Shown in pieces: positions 25,013 through 34,433 of a stretch of 50,458 nucleotides of DNA. Below the pieces are notes generated by a model. It ran no database searches, was not told the DNA's origin, and was given only the letters and a program-made list of their open reading frames with translations. Where the stretch lies: positions 1 through 50,458 of the forward strand of contig JAGBEV010000040.1 of assembly GCA_017936785.1 (NCBI GenBank), written 5' to 3'. Position 1 is the stretch's first letter. Each line of letters opens with the position of its first letter. The stretch comes from Lachnospiraceae bacterium. Lineage in GTDB: Bacteria; Bacillota; Clostridia; Lachnospirales; Lachnospiraceae. A program made the translations under genes and the position numbers.

Positions 25013-25045
25013 GGGCTGTCGCTTTGCGGCAGCCCGTTTTGTTTG
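25013..25045 (+). terminator. terminator of the sugar ABC operon
   Basis: GGGCTGTCGC (25013-25022) pairs with GCGGCAGCCC (25026-25035, one G-U) around TTT and is followed by GTTTTGTTTG. Confidence 0.85.
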
Positions 25046-25222
25046 TTGAAAATGGGGCTGGAGCCGAACCAGCATAAGAGCAGTATCGTAAAGCGTGATG
25101 CTTGTAGTTGCCGTTTTAAGCATTCTGTGATAAGATACTAAGTTGAACTGGTCTGCACCATTGGGCCAGGAATAGAACAGACATATTTTGGGGAAAGATA
25201 ATGAGATGATGGAGGATGATGT

Positions 25223-27229
25223 ATGAGAGGTTTACGGAAACGGAGTATGGCTATGGCAGTTGTTTGTGCTATGGCAATTACTATGACAGGATGTTCCGGC
25301 AAAAAAGCGGACAAAAAGGAAAAACCAGAGAGTACAGCAACGGAAATGGTAAGTGCATCTCCGCAGAGTGAAGAGGGATTGGAAGGGATAAAGGCATCTG
25401 GCAAGGGAAACAAAAAATCAGACGTGCCATTGGTTGTGGGGATTTCTTCTTTTGATAAAGAGTTTAATCCGTTTCAGGTCCAGTCAGAAAATGATGATAA
25501 AGCGGTGGGACTGACTCAGTTGAAGCTGCTTACGGTGGACAGAGAAGGTGCTTTGGTCAATAAAGCAATGGAAGGGGAAGTACGCCGGTATAATGGAGAG
25601 GACTATACCTATCAGGGTCCTGCTAATATAAAGGTTGTTTATGATGAAAAGGCAAAAGAGACGGTTTATCATATTCGTATCCGGAATGATATCTTGTTTA
25701 GTGATGGAGAACCAGTCACGATAGATGATGTGATTTTTTCCATGTATGCATTTGCTGACAGCAGCTATCAGGGAAAAGAGACATTCGGGAAACTGCCGGT
25801 CAAGGGAATGAAAGAATACCAGGGGTCAGGTCAGGATGGCAAGGTTAAAAATATAGCTGGTATAGAACGAATAGATGATTATAGATTAAAGATAACAACA
25901 AACGGCTACAGTAAGGATTTTATAGAGTCTTTGAATATTCCAATCTGTCCTCTGCATTTTTACGGGAATGAGAACCAGTATAATTATAAAAAGAACCAGT
26001 TTGGGTTTTCCAGAGGCGATATCAGTTCTCTGATTAAAAAGAAGAATTCACCGACAGGTGCTGGTGCTTATAAATTTATTAAGTATGAGAGCGGCGTAAT
26101 CTATTATGAGGCAAACGAAAAGTATTACCGGGATTGTCCACTCACTGCATTTATCCAGTTGAAGGAAATCGGTAAAAAAGATACAGAACACCGGGTAGAA
26201 ATTTTGCGGGAAGGCGATGTAGATATTGTTGATCTCGAAGGCAGCAATGAAGCCATTACCCAGATCACTACGACAAATTCCAATGGCAAGCTGAACGGTG
26301 GTACGATTTCGACCAGGCTATATGATGGAGAGAGATATGCATATATTGGCATGAATGCCCGAAATGTCTGTGTGGATGAGAAAAAGGACAGTACCCGTTC
26401 TAAAAATTTGAGAAAAGGACTGGCTACCCTCTTAGGAACCAATCGTTATGAGATGGTAGAACTTTGTACACAATCTTCCAAAGTGATCAATTATCCGTCA
26501 TCTGATACATCCTGGTCTGTACCGCAAAGTGAAGACGAGGAGTATCGGGGAGCTTTTGTGACTGACAAGGATGGAAATATAATCTACAGCAGTAATATGA
26601 CAGTGGAAGAGCGTTCGGAAGCGGCATGTAAAGCTGCCTTGGGATTTTTGAAGCTGGCAGGCTATAAGGTGAAAAAGGGAAAAATCGTGGCAGCACCAGA
26701 GGGAGGTTCTACAGAATTTACGGTGCTGGTACCGGATGATACAGATTCTGGAGAGGGATTGTATACGCTTATGAGTAATGTGAAGCCAATGTTTCAAAAA
26801 ATTGGTTTGAAGCTGGTCATTGTTGATGGAATGAAGCAGAGGCAGATAGAGAAAATACTGCGAAAGGGTAAACAGCAGATCTGGTGTGGATTTGCTGAAA
26901 CAAAGGTAAATGGAAATCTGAATGCCATGTACCACAGTAATTATAAAAAAGATCCGGAGGCTGGCAGAGAGAATTATTTCCGGATTGTAGACAGTGATTT
27001 AGACGAATATATCGAGGAGACAATGACAACAGTCGGGTTGAAGAAAAGCATTCGCCTGTATGGACAATGTTATGACAAGATTATGGAATGGGCTGTTGAG
27101 GTTCCTGTCTACCAGGAAAGAGATATCACAATCTTTAGTTCTTCCCGGATCAACATGGAGACCATTGTGCCGGATATTACTGCGTATTATGGATGGATGG
27201 ATGAACTACAGAGTATAGAGATGAAATAA
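25223..27229 (+). CDS. ABC transporter substrate-binding lipoprotein, peptide/nickel family 5
   Basis: 668 residues. Lipobox MTGCSGK (Cys ~24), a Lys/Glu/Ser tether, and then a family-5 (OppA/DppA-like) binding fold: VVGISSFDKEFNPFQ at the start, FSDGEPVTIDDVIFSM (~161-176) and a GAGAYKFIKYESG segment (~275-287). Family members bind oligopeptides or other small ligands. It is an orphan: no permease or ATPase genes adjoin. GGAGG precedes the ATG, and a bidirectional terminator follows. The ~270 bp upstream hold the preceding terminator and no recognised riboswitch. Confidence 0.88.
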   Translation: MRGLRKRSMAMAVVCAMAITMTGCSGKKADKKEKPESTATEMVSASPQSEEGLEGIKASGKGNKKSDVPLVVGISSFDKEFNPFQVQSENDDKAVGLTQLKLLTVDREGALVNKAMEGEVRRYNGEDYTYQGPANIKVVYDEKAKETVYHIRIRNDILFSDGEPVTIDDVIFSMYAFADSSYQGKETFGKLPVKGMKEYQGSGQDGKVKNIAGIERIDDYRLKITTNGYSKDFIESLNIPICPLHFYGNENQYNYKKNQFGFSRGDISSLIKKKNSPTGAGAYKFIKYESGVIYYEANEKYYRDCPLTAFIQLKEIGKKDTEHRVEILREGDVDIVDLEGSNEAITQITTTNSNGKLNGGTISTRLYDGERYAYIGMNARNVCVDEKKDSTRSKNLRKGLATLLGTNRYEMVELCTQSSKVINYPSSDTSWSVPQSEDEEYRGAFVTDKDGNIIYSSNMTVEERSEAACKAALGFLKLAGYKVKKGKIVAAPEGGSTEFTVLVPDDTDSGEGLYTLMSNVKPMFQKIGLKLVIVDGMKQRQIEKILRKGKQQIWCGFAETKVNGNLNAMYHSNYKKDPEAGRENYFRIVDSDLDEYIEETMTTVGLKKSIRLYGQCYDKIMEWAVEVPVYQERDITIFSSSRINMETIVPDITAYYGWMDELQSIEMK

Positions 27230-27230
27230 A

Positions 27231-27270
27231 AATATGCCGTGCAAAGAATTTTTGTACGGCATATTTTTTG
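27231..27270. terminator. bidirectional terminator between convergent genes
   Basis: AATATGCCGT (27231-27240) pairs with ACGGCATATT (27256-27265). The right side continues with T run and the left side with an A-rich run, so it works for the family-5 binding protein (+) and for the hemolysin III gene (-). Confidence 0.85.
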
Positions 27271-27299
27271 TAGTATCATACGACGAAAAAGTTGTTCGG

Positions 27300-28004
27300 T
27301 TATAACAGGTATTTATATACCATAATAAAGTGACAGAAACTTCCTGCCATCACAAACAGATGAAAGATTTCATGAGAACCAAATTCTTTGTGCAGGGAGT
27401 TAAATAACGGTAGTTTCAGGGCATAAATGATACCACCAATGGTATAGATGATACCACCTGTAAGAAGCCATAAAAATGCTCCCCGTGACATACAGGAGTA
27501 GATCGAATGGATCGAAAAGATGCAGATCCAGCCCATTGCGATATATATAATGGAATTAAGCCATTTCGGCGAATCTACCCAGAAGATGGTCAGTATAAGA
27601 CCGGAAATTGCCACTCCCCATACCAGGTAGAAGATCGGCAGTCCTTCTGCAGCAGGAAGAACCAGGAGACAAACAGGTGTGTAACTTCCGGCAATGAGAA
27701 AATAGATCATAATATGATCTAATTTTTTTAAAATCGAAGTTGTCCGGGAATCAGCAATGACAGCGTGATAGGCAGTACTGGCTCCATATAAAAGAATCAT
27801 ACTGAGTATGAACAGAAAAGACGAAGCCAGATAACGGGGGTCTGACCGAACAGCTGCCTTTGACAACAGAAAAGGTGCTGCAAGGACTGACAGGAGCATA
27901 GCGACAAAATGAGTGATAGCACTGGCTGGATCCTTGAGGCGTAACGAACCACGCTGTGTCATATGAGCAGATATCGGGGTCACGGGATTCGGGATAGTAG
28001 ACAT
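27300..28004 (-). CDS. hemolysin III / PAQR family membrane protein
   Basis: 234 residues from the ATG at 28004, chosen because AAGGAG sits 8 nt upstream; the open frame extends 35 codons further without support. Seven membrane helices. Conserved PAQR-type residues are visible: STAYHA, a LDHIMIYFLIAGSYTPV helix, and the C-terminal HEIFHLFVMAGSFCHF with its His pair, which form the metal-site region in the superfamily. Named after a Bacillus hemolysin, but the actual role in most bacteria is unknown. Confidence 0.9.
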   Translation of the reverse strand: MSTIPNPVTPISAHMTQRGSLRLKDPASAITHFVAMLLSVLAAPFLLSKAAVRSDPRYLASSFLFILSMILLYGASTAYHAVIADSRTTSILKKLDHIMIYFLIAGSYTPVCLLVLPAAEGLPIFYLVWGVAISGLILTIFWVDSPKWLNSIIYIAMGWICIFSIHSIYSCMSRGAFLWLLTGGIIYTIGGIIYALKLPLFNSLHKEFGSHEIFHLFVMAGSFCHFIMVYKYLL

Positions 28005-28127
28005 GATAAATTCTCCTTTCTGTAAATAAAAGTATTTGAAATTATTATACGTAGTATTAAAAACTATGTTATGTAATATTAATATACACCTTGCTGGAGA
28101 AATATGCAAGAGTTACATAGGAAAATA

Positions 28128-28156
28128 TTGTCTGGAAGAAAAGGGGATGTTATAAT
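28128..28156 (+). promoter_or_regulatory. sigma-A promoter upstream of the DUF951 gene
   Basis: TTGTCT (28128-28133) and TATAAT (28151-28156) are separated by exactly 17 bp, about 55 bp before the DUF951 start. Confidence 0.65.
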
Positions 28157-28211
28157 AGGGAATAACCGAACATAACCGTAGATGAAAATAAGATTGTTGG
28201 GGGAGAGAAGA

Positions 28212-28403
28212 ATGGATTTGAAAGTTGGAGATGTCATTAAAATGAAAAAATCACATCCCTGTGGAACAAACAGCTGGAAACTTTTGCGGGTCGGCATGGA
28301 TATCCGAATGGAATGTACCGGATGCGGGCATCAGGTTATGCTTCCAAGAAAGCAGGTAGAAAAGGGGTTTCGTGGGATGTTGAATGGAGAAGGGAAAAAA
28401 TAG
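28212..28403 (+). CDS. DUF951 family protein
   Basis: 63 residues from the ATG at 28212, preceded by GGGAGAGAAG; earlier in-frame codons lack a ribosome binding site. It matches DUF951: MDLKVGDVIKMKKSHPCG at the start, a GMDIRMECTGCGH middle with paired Cys, and a MLPRKQVEKGF end. The CG-TGCGH Cys/His set suggests a small beta-barrel with bound metal, possibly nucleic-acid binding, but function is unknown. It often sits beside rpsF in Firmicutes, as here. Confidence 0.88.
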   Translation: MDLKVGDVIKMKKSHPCGTNSWKLLRVGMDIRMECTGCGHQVMLPRKQVEKGFRGMLNGEGKK

Positions 28404-28436
28404 TCAGAATGCAGAGTTTTAAAAATAAAATAGTGC

Positions 28437-28465
28437 TTGCTTTTGGAATAGACTTGTTGTATAAT
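28437..28465 (+). promoter_or_regulatory. promoter of the rpsF-ssb-rpsR operon
   Basis: TTGCTT (28437-28442), 17-bp spacer, TATAAT (28460-28465). Transcription would start near 28472, leaving a leader of about 130 nt before rpsF. Confidence 0.75.
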
Positions 28466-28504
28466 ACCCAATTGTGATACGTTAAAATTCCTTGTTCTTT
28501 TCTG

Positions 28505-28560
28505 TTAGGGCATAGCATGTAGTACATGCCGCATCCGAAGTTATCACACGGAGGCGAAGC
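28505..28560 (+). ncRNA. candidate S6:S18 autoregulatory leader element
   Basis: Within the rpsF leader a hairpin GCATGT/ACATGC (28515-28520 and 28524-28529, loop AGT) is followed at once by CCGCATCCGAAG. In many bacteria the S6:S18 complex represses its own operon by binding a leader stem with a conserved CCG-containing bulge next to a hairpin. Position and the CCG match that description. The full fold was not modelled. Confidence 0.4.
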
Positions 28561-28600
28561 TGTGAAAAGAGCCAGAGACCAAAAGGAGGTACAGGCAACT

Positions 28601-28888
28601 ATGAACAAATATGAATTAGCGTTAGTTGTCGATGCTAAGATCGAAGAAGATGTAAGAGTAGCTACTGTCGAGAAAGCAAAAGAGTATGTGACTAAATTCG
28701 GCGGTAACATCACCAATGTGGATGAATGGGGCAAGAAGAGACTTGCTTATGAGATTCAGCACATGAAAGAAGGATACTACTACTTTATTCAGTTCGATGC
28801 TGAGGCAAATGTTCCAGGTGAGTTGGAGCAGGTAGTCCGTATTATGGACAATGTCATCAGATTCTTATGCATCAGACAGGAGGCATAA
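28601..28888 (+). CDS. rpsF: ribosomal protein bS6
   Basis: 95 residues. Start MNKYELALVVDAKIEED, conserved middle GKKRLAYEIQHMKEGYYYFIQF and end VIRFLCIRQ are diagnostic of bS6, which binds 16S rRNA helix 22/23 with bS18. AAAGGAGGT precedes the ATG at 28601; the open frame runs 25 codons further upstream but that is leader. First gene of the classic rpsF-ssb-rpsR operon. Confidence 0.97.
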   Translation: MNKYELALVVDAKIEEDVRVATVEKAKEYVTKFGGNITNVDEWGKKRLAYEIQHMKEGYYYFIQFDAEANVPGELEQVVRIMDNVIRFLCIRQEA

Positions 28889-28912
28889 GACGGAAAGGAA
28901 GGTGTATCCTTC

Positions 28913-29362
28913 ATGAATAAGGTTATTCTGATGGGACGTCTGACCCGTGAACCTGAGATTCGTTATTCCTCAGGAGAGAATCAGACAGCGATTGCAAGAT
29001 ATACACTTGCAGTAGACCGTAGATTTAAACGCCAGGGAGATGACCAGACGGCAGATTTTATTAACTGTGTCGTATTTGGCAGAGGAGCAGAATTTGCCGA
29101 AAATTATCTTCATCAGGGCACAAAGATTGTAGTTACCGGTCGTATTCAGACCGGAAGCTACACCAATAAAGATGGACAGCGGGTTTACACTACAGATGTA
29201 GTGGTAGAGGAGCAGGAATTTGCGGAGAGCAAGGCAGCAGCTGCTAATAATGGCGGTGGTTATCAGCAGGCAGCTCCATCCAGACCAGAGCCTACACAGG
29301 CAGCGGGGGATGGATTCATGAACATTCCGGATGCCATCGAAGAAGAACTGCCATTTAACTAG
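28913..29362 (+). CDS. ssb: single-stranded DNA-binding protein
   Basis: 149 residues. OB-fold N-terminal domain (~1-108) starting MNKVILMGRLTREPEIR, with a DFINCVVFGRGAEFAENYL core, then a Gln/Pro/Gly-rich linker and the acidic tip EEELPFN that recruits repair and replication partners. The tip keeps the LPF core with one extra Asn. Placed between rpsF and rpsR, 24 bp after rpsF. Confidence 0.96.
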   Translation: MNKVILMGRLTREPEIRYSSGENQTAIARYTLAVDRRFKRQGDDQTADFINCVVFGRGAEFAENYLHQGTKIVVTGRIQTGSYTNKDGQRVYTTDVVVEEQEFAESKAAAANNGGGYQQAAPSRPEPTQAAGDGFMNIPDAIEEELPFN

Positions 29363-29399
29363 TTTTATTTGGCGAAATATGAAATAGGAGGTTTCGAAA

Positions 29400-29666
29400 A
29401 TGGCTTATAATAAAGGCGATAGAGACGGTGCTCCAGCAAAGAGAAGACCGGTTCGTAGAAGAAAAAAAGTATGTGCTTTCTGTGCAGACAAAGAGCATGA
29501 CTTCATCGATTACAAGGACATCAATAAGTTAAAGAGATATGTATCTGAAAGAGGTAAAATTCTTCCTAGAAGAATTACCGGTAACTGTGCGAAGCATCAG
29601 AGAGCTTTAACAGTAGCTGTGAAGCGTGCCCGTCACGTAGCATTGATGCCATATACAACAGACTAA
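29400..29666 (+). CDS. rpsR: ribosomal protein bS18 (zinc-binding C+ form)
   Basis: 88 residues. Basic N-tail, CAFC then a downstream GNCAKHQ complete a four-ligand Zn set, so this is the C+ paralogue type. [27 protein letters not shown] is the family core. It joins the 30S platform with bS6. TAGGAGG precedes the ATG. A strong terminator follows 42 bp after the stop. Confidence 0.97.
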   Translation: MAYNKGDRDGAPAKRRPVRRRKKVCAFCADKEHDFIDYKDINKLKRYVSERGKILPRRITGNCAKHQRALTVAVKRARHVALMPYTTD

Positions 29667-29707
29667 TAAAGTAAGAGTCCGTCATGACATTTACTATGTG
29701 TGTATAA

Positions 29708-29752
29708 AGACTGCACACTGGAGAGAAATCTTCGGTGTGCAGTCTTTTTTTA
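29708..29752 (+). terminator. terminator of rpsF-ssb-rpsR
   Basis: AGACTGCACAC (29708-29718) pairs with GTGTGCAGTCT (29735-29745), followed by a run of seven or more T. Confidence 0.92.
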
Positions 29753-29790
29753 CTTTATGGGAAAGTTGATCTCGCTACGGATATTTTTTG

Positions 29791-30327
29791 TTACTGCTTA
29801 CGAGAAGAAATATGCTGGATGACACCACACCCGATCTTGTTGCCGGAATTGCCGGATGGCTGTGTGGTAAAGTCATCTGGATGGGAATGAATGATAAGGG
29901 AACGATTAGCGACATCGTCAATAGTGAGGTGACCATCATAAAAAATAACAAAAGCATAGCCGTTGCTGCTTAAAAGAGGGGGCAGATCTCCGGCATGTTG
30001 CGGATGAGGAAACTGATCGGGATTGTAGTGGTTTCCCGTTTTGTCAAAGGGCAGTGTACAGTCTCCTGCTTCATGGATATGCATTCCATAAAAGTGAGGG
30101 CTGTTTAAGGAAGCCGGGCTTCCCTGCTGTGACGCAGAGTTTTGTTCTGCATCGGGAAGACCGGATACTTCTACTTCGATCAAGAGACCGGAATAGGAAG
30201 TCTGAAAGAATCTGGCAGACCCATGCAGCATAGGATAGCCAGTATTGCCTTTGATCGTTGCAATAGCCTGTGGCTCATTTTGTGATAAAAGAGAAAAAAA
30301 AGCAGCCTCGGGTGTCATTTGAAACAT
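29791..30327 (-). CDS. Cu/Zn superoxide dismutase family protein, no signal peptide
   Basis: 178 residues. All metal ligands are in place: His83, His85, His100 and His147 for copper; His100, His108, His111 and Asp114 for zinc. Cys90 and Cys167 can form the usual disulfide. Motifs are GMHIHEAGDC, GNHYNPDQ, HAGDLPPL and the QPSGNSGNKIGCGVI end. It converts superoxide to peroxide and O2. Most bacterial members are exported, yet this one starts MFQMTPEAAFF with no signal sequence; AGGAGGT fixes that start. A region at ~58-76 (Gln/Ser-rich) is inserted before the first His pair. A cytosolic Cu/Zn enzyme in a presumed anaerobe is noteworthy. Confidence 0.9.
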   Translation of the reverse strand: MFQMTPEAAFFSLLSQNEPQAIATIKGNTGYPMLHGSARFFQTSYSGLLIEVEVSGLPDAEQNSASQQGSPASLNSPHFYGMHIHEAGDCTLPFDKTGNHYNPDQFPHPQHAGDLPPLLSSNGYAFVIFYDGHLTIDDVANRSLIIHSHPDDFTTQPSGNSGNKIGCGVIQHISSRKQ

Positions 30328-30578
30328 AAGGAAACCTCCTGTGAGATAGGATAATTGGTTCCGGTTTTAAAACACGGAATCAATTGAAATTAATATATTA
30401 TATGGGAAAAAAAGGTGGGTGTTCAGATAGGGAAGAGGAAAAGAGAAAAGTGACATTTTTTTCGTTCATTTGTGCAAAAAGGGGATAGAAAACTTCATGG
30501 TAGTGGGGAGTGGCAAATAATATAATTAAGAAAATAGTGGTGATTTTTGATATTTTTATTTTGGGAAGGAGAAGGATT

Positions 30579-33500
30579 ATGAAGCAAAAAAGAAAAATCT
30601 TATGGACAGCTTTGGTCGTGGGGACTGTAGCTGGAACAGCAATTTTTGTGCCAAAATTGCAGCCGTTAAAAGCAAGAGATGGTTTTTCCAGTGACCGTTT
30701 TGAGTATCAGGAAATTCCTGCATCCCAGTCACTGGATACCAAGAGAAGTTCTTTTACTGGAGAAGAATGGACAGGAAAGGGAAAAAATATCAGCATAACC
30801 TCTGTGAATACCCTTACGGACAGCGTTAATGCAGTTCCTTACGCAGATAAGGAAACAGCGTTTTATGGAGCAAGAGATTACGCCAGAGAGGGTTCTGCTT
30901 ATTATCAGCTGCTCTCTGGAGAAGGTGAAAAATGGGATCTGACTGTGCTGGGTAGTCCTTCAGAGGCGCAACAATGTGGTGCTTTTGAGCAGACAGATTA
31001 CCAGATGGATACCCAGGATGGATGGAAGCAGGTGGAACTTCCTGCCAGTTGGACCAGCTATGGTTTTGACTATTCCATTTACACCAATTCCAAGATGCCG
31101 TTTCAGGAAAGTGTAGGATTTCCGCAGGCACCGGAAAATCAAAATCCGGTGGGCCTTTACCGGAAAACATTTCAGGTAAAGGATTCCATGCTGCAGGAAA
31201 ACGGGAAGGTGTATCTTACCTTTGCCGGTGTAGAGTCAGCCTATTATGTCTATATAAACGGACAGGAGGTTGGCTATAGTGAGGACAGCTACAATCCTCA
31301 TTCCTTTGATATTACTGATCTGCTGAATCCAAAAGGACAGGAAAACGTGCTGGCGGTAAAGGTACTGAAATTCTGTGATGGCACTTGGATGGAAGACCAG
31401 GATATGATCTATGACGGAGGCATTTTCCGTGATGTCTATCTGACAAGCACCACAAACGTACATATTTCAGATTATAAGCTGGTTACAGAGCTGGCAGATG
31501 ATTTTCAGAGTGCTTCTGTTGGAATGGATGTTTCGGTAAAGAACGATTCTATAACAGATATGTCCGGTCTGGGAGCAGAGGTTACATTATATGATGAGTC
31601 AGGCAGTGTATTTGCAGAAAAGGATTTTTCCCTGAGTGATGTTGCCTCAGGAGATACAGGGAAAAATGAACTCAGCATACCTGTATCAAATCCCGAACTT
31701 TGGGATGCAGATCATCCAAACCTCTATACTATAGTAATTTCTCTTTATGACAAAACAGGAAGATGTCATTATGAGAGTATCTCCCAGAATATTGGTTTCC
31801 GAAAGCTGACTTTTACCAGTACACAGGTGGCAGACAGAAAAACCTATACTCATACGACAACAAAATACGATACAGTAAAGATCAATGGGAAAAGGTTGCT
31901 GCTGAAGGGAGTAAACCGTCATGACACAGATCCGGAAACGGGAAAATATGTGTCGCATGAGGTGTATGAGGCCGATGTGAAGCTGATGAAGCAGAACAAT
32001 ATTAATGCAGTGCGTACCTCGCATTATGCGAATGATGATTATATGTATTATTTATGTGATAAATATGGATTGTACATGATGTGCGAAACCAATAATGAAT
32101 CCCATGCGATCCAAAACAACGAAAAGCAGCTGGTACAATTGGAGCAGGCGATCATGGACCGTCAGGTCACTGCGTATCAGCGTCTGAAAAATGTCACTTC
32201 AAATATTATCTGGTCCATTGGAAATGAATCCAGCGGCAACCAGGCGTCTGGGAATTTTGCAGATGGTATGTTCAGCCGGATGATCTACTATTTCAAGGAT
32301 AATGACAGTACCAGGATGGTTCACTATGAAGGAACCTGTCAGGGAACAGACAGTGCCGGAGGAGTAGATATGATCAGTCATATGTACTATGCTCCAAAGG
32401 ACGTTGCAAAGGGAGCGGAGATAGAATCCAAAATGCCATATCTTCTCTGTGAATATGACCACGCGATGGGAAATGCAGTAGGTAATCTGAAAGAATATTG
32501 TGATGTATTCCGTTCCAGTGATAATATGCTGGGGGGTTTTATCTGGGATTGGGTAGACCAGTCCAGAAAGATCGCACTGAAGGACGGGGACTGGGATTAC
32601 TATGCACAGAAGGATGCCCATGCCAGTGGGTTGAATCAGCTGACTGGCTTTTACTTAGGATATGGCGGCGACTGGGGTGATGAAAAAAATGATAAGAATT
32701 TCTGTCAGAATGGTCTGGTTTCTGCTGACAGAGACCCACAGCCAGAATTGAAAGAGGTGAAGTATCAGTATCAGGATTTTTGGTTCCTCTCTAATGAGAG
32801 CAGCTTGCAAGGCAATGTGATTACAGCAGGAAACGAAAGTATATCAAAAAAGCTGTCAGAATATGATGTGATCTGGGAATTACAGGAAGACAGTAAGGTG
32901 ATAGACAGTGGAAAGCTCTCAGAAGAGCTGCTTCCGGGGGAAAAGAAAGAAATTACAGTTCCATATACATTGCCTGCTGTACGGAAGGCGGGCGCAGATT
33001 ACTATCTGAATCTTTCGGTACAGTTGAAGGAAGACACTTCCTATGGTAAGGCTGGAGATGAAATTGCTTATGAGCAGTTTCCTGTTTCTGCTGCTGTGCC
33101 GCAGGTAGATAAGAAAATGAATGGAAGCGGTGTTACAGTGGTTTTACAGGATGGCAATTACCTGGTGCAGGGTCAGGATTTTAGCTTTGAACTCAATGGA
33201 ACAACCGGTGCAATGCAAAATTATAAATATCAGGGACAGCTGATCATAGAGGAGGGACCTGTTCCTAATTTTGACAGGGCAGAATTGGATAATGATTATG
33301 TTTCCTTTGCAGATATTGGGAAAACAGCCAGTCTGAATGGAGTTCCGATCGTGGAACAGGATGCGGATGGCAGATATGTAGTTACTGTAAACCTGAAACT
33401 AGACTATAAGGGTGAGGGAAAAGTTGCTGCAAAATACATTATCAATAGTTATGGAGCAATCACCGTTAATTTTCAGTATGATCTGAATGGTGTGTCACAG

Positions 33501-34418
33501 AGGGAATACACAAAAGTTGGAACAGTCATGACATTACCTCAGGGAAGTGAAAATATCACATGGTACGGAAATGGTGACAGCGAAAGCTATAGCGACAGAT
33601 GTTCCTATACCAGAGTGAAAGAATATACTTCTACAGTAAATGATATGTATTATCCGTTTGTCAGACCGCAGGATTGTGGAAATCTGACAGGGGTAAAGTG
33701 GATCAGTGTCACAAATCCGGATACGGGCTACGGTGTTCTGATTGCCGGAGAAAAAGAGGTGAACGCTTCCGCACTTCATTTTACAGCAGGTGCATTGAAT
33801 GAGGCGAAACATACCACTGAGCTGCAGCCGGATCAGGAAACCTATGTGACAGTAGACGCAGCAGTATCTGGTACAGGTAATAACTCATGTGGTTTCAGGA
33901 CGTTAAACGAATATAAGGTTACAGAAAAGAATTATAATTTCACATATACGATTCTTCCGGTAAACCAGGAAACAGACAGAATGGAAGAGGCAAAAAAATA
34001 TAGAAGTTATGATGTGTTACAAGTGGAGCAGCCGGACCATAACACAAAACAGCCTGAGAATCCTGCCCCGGGCAATGGAACAGATAGTGTTAAGAAGGCT
34101 GTGTCTGCCAAAAAGGTAACAGGGTTAACTGTCAAGTCGGGAAAGAAGAAAACGCTGACCATCCGTTGGAAAAAACAGGAGGGAATGAAATATAAGGTTG
34201 CATACAGTACCAGCAAATCTAAGCTGTCTAAGCAGAAAAATGGAAAAATCAAGTCGGTCAGATCAGTGAAGGTACTTACGGCAAAGAAAAACAGTGTAAC
34301 TATCAAAAAGTTGAAATCCGGCAAAAAATATTATGTTAAGGTTTGTGCGTATTGTACAGAAAATAAAAAGATCCAGGCTGGAAAGTGGTCTGGAGTGAAG
34401 ACAAAGAAAGTCAAATAA
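30579..34418 (+). CDS. exported GH2 beta-galactosidase with C-terminal fn3-like module
   Basis: 1279 residues. An N-terminal signal/anchor (~1-33) is followed by the GH2 sugar-binding jelly roll (ENPVGLYRKTF...), an Ig-like domain, and the TIM barrel with LLLKGVNRHDTDP, RTSHYAND and WSIGNESSG, where Glu550 is acid/base. The nucleophile Glu625 lies in LLCEYDHAMGN. A LacZ small-chain-like domain (~880-1130) and a Lys-rich fn3-like module (~1165-1279) end the protein. It hydrolyses terminal beta-galactose. AAGGAG supports the ATG at 30579. No sorting motif is seen. The GH30 gene follows after 15 bp. The ~250-bp upstream gap holds an AT-rich promoter-like zone with no clear operator. Confidence 0.92.
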   Translation: MKQKRKILWTALVVGTVAGTAIFVPKLQPLKARDGFSSDRFEYQEIPASQSLDTKRSSFTGEEWTGKGKNISITSVNTLTDSVNAVPYADKETAFYGARDYAREGSAYYQLLSGEGEKWDLTVLGSPSEAQQCGAFEQTDYQMDTQDGWKQVELPASWTSYGFDYSIYTNSKMPFQESVGFPQAPENQNPVGLYRKTFQVKDSMLQENGKVYLTFAGVESAYYVYINGQEVGYSEDSYNPHSFDITDLLNPKGQENVLAVKVLKFCDGTWMEDQDMIYDGGIFRDVYLTSTTNVHISDYKLVTELADDFQSASVGMDVSVKNDSITDMSGLGAEVTLYDESGSVFAEKDFSLSDVASGDTGKNELSIPVSNPELWDADHPNLYTIVISLYDKTGRCHYESISQNIGFRKLTFTSTQVADRKTYTHTTTKYDTVKINGKRLLLKGVNRHDTDPETGKYVSHEVYEADVKLMKQNNINAVRTSHYANDDYMYYLCDKYGLYMMCETNNESHAIQNNEKQLVQLEQAIMDRQVTAYQRLKNVTSNIIWSIGNESSGNQASGNFADGMFSRMIYYFKDNDSTRMVHYEGTCQGTDSAGGVDMISHMYYAPKDVAKGAEIESKMPYLLCEYDHAMGNAVGNLKEYCDVFRSSDNMLGGFIWDWVDQSRKIALKDGDWDYYAQKDAHASGLNQLTGFYLGYGGDWGDEKNDKNFCQNGLVSADRDPQPELKEVKYQYQDFWFLSNESSLQGNVITAGNESISKKLSEYDVIWELQEDSKVIDSGKLSEELLPGEKKEITVPYTLPAVRKAGADYYLNLSVQLKEDTSYGKAGDEIAYEQFPVSAAVPQVDKKMNGSGVTVVLQDGNYLVQGQDFSFELNGTTGAMQNYKYQGQLIIEEGPVPNFDRAELDNDYVSFADIGKTASLNGVPIVEQDADGRYVVTVNLKLDYKGEGKVAAKYIINSYGAITVNFQYDLNGVSQREYTKVGTVMTLPQGSENITWYGNGDSESYSDRCSYTRVKEYTSTVNDMYYPFVRPQDCGNLTGVKWISVTNPDTGYGVLIAGEKEVNASALHFTAGALNEAKHTTELQPDQETYVTVDAAVSGTGNNSCGFRTLNEYKVTEKNYNFTYTILPVNQETDRMEEAKKYRSYDVLQVEQPDHNTKQPENPAPGNGTDSVKKAVSAKKVTGLTVKSGKKKTLTIRWKKQEGMKYKVAYSTSKSKLSKQKNGKIKSVRSVKVLTAKKNSVTIKKLKSGKKYYVKVCAYCTENKKIQAGKWSGVKTKKVK

Positions 34419-34433
34419 CAGGAGGGATTGCGG

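Noticed and set aside
25046-25222. Possible riboswitch upstream of the family-5 binding lipoprotein
   Set aside because: A few short stems can be drawn but no conserved aptamer motif (T-box, SAM, cobalamin, TPP) is recognisable.
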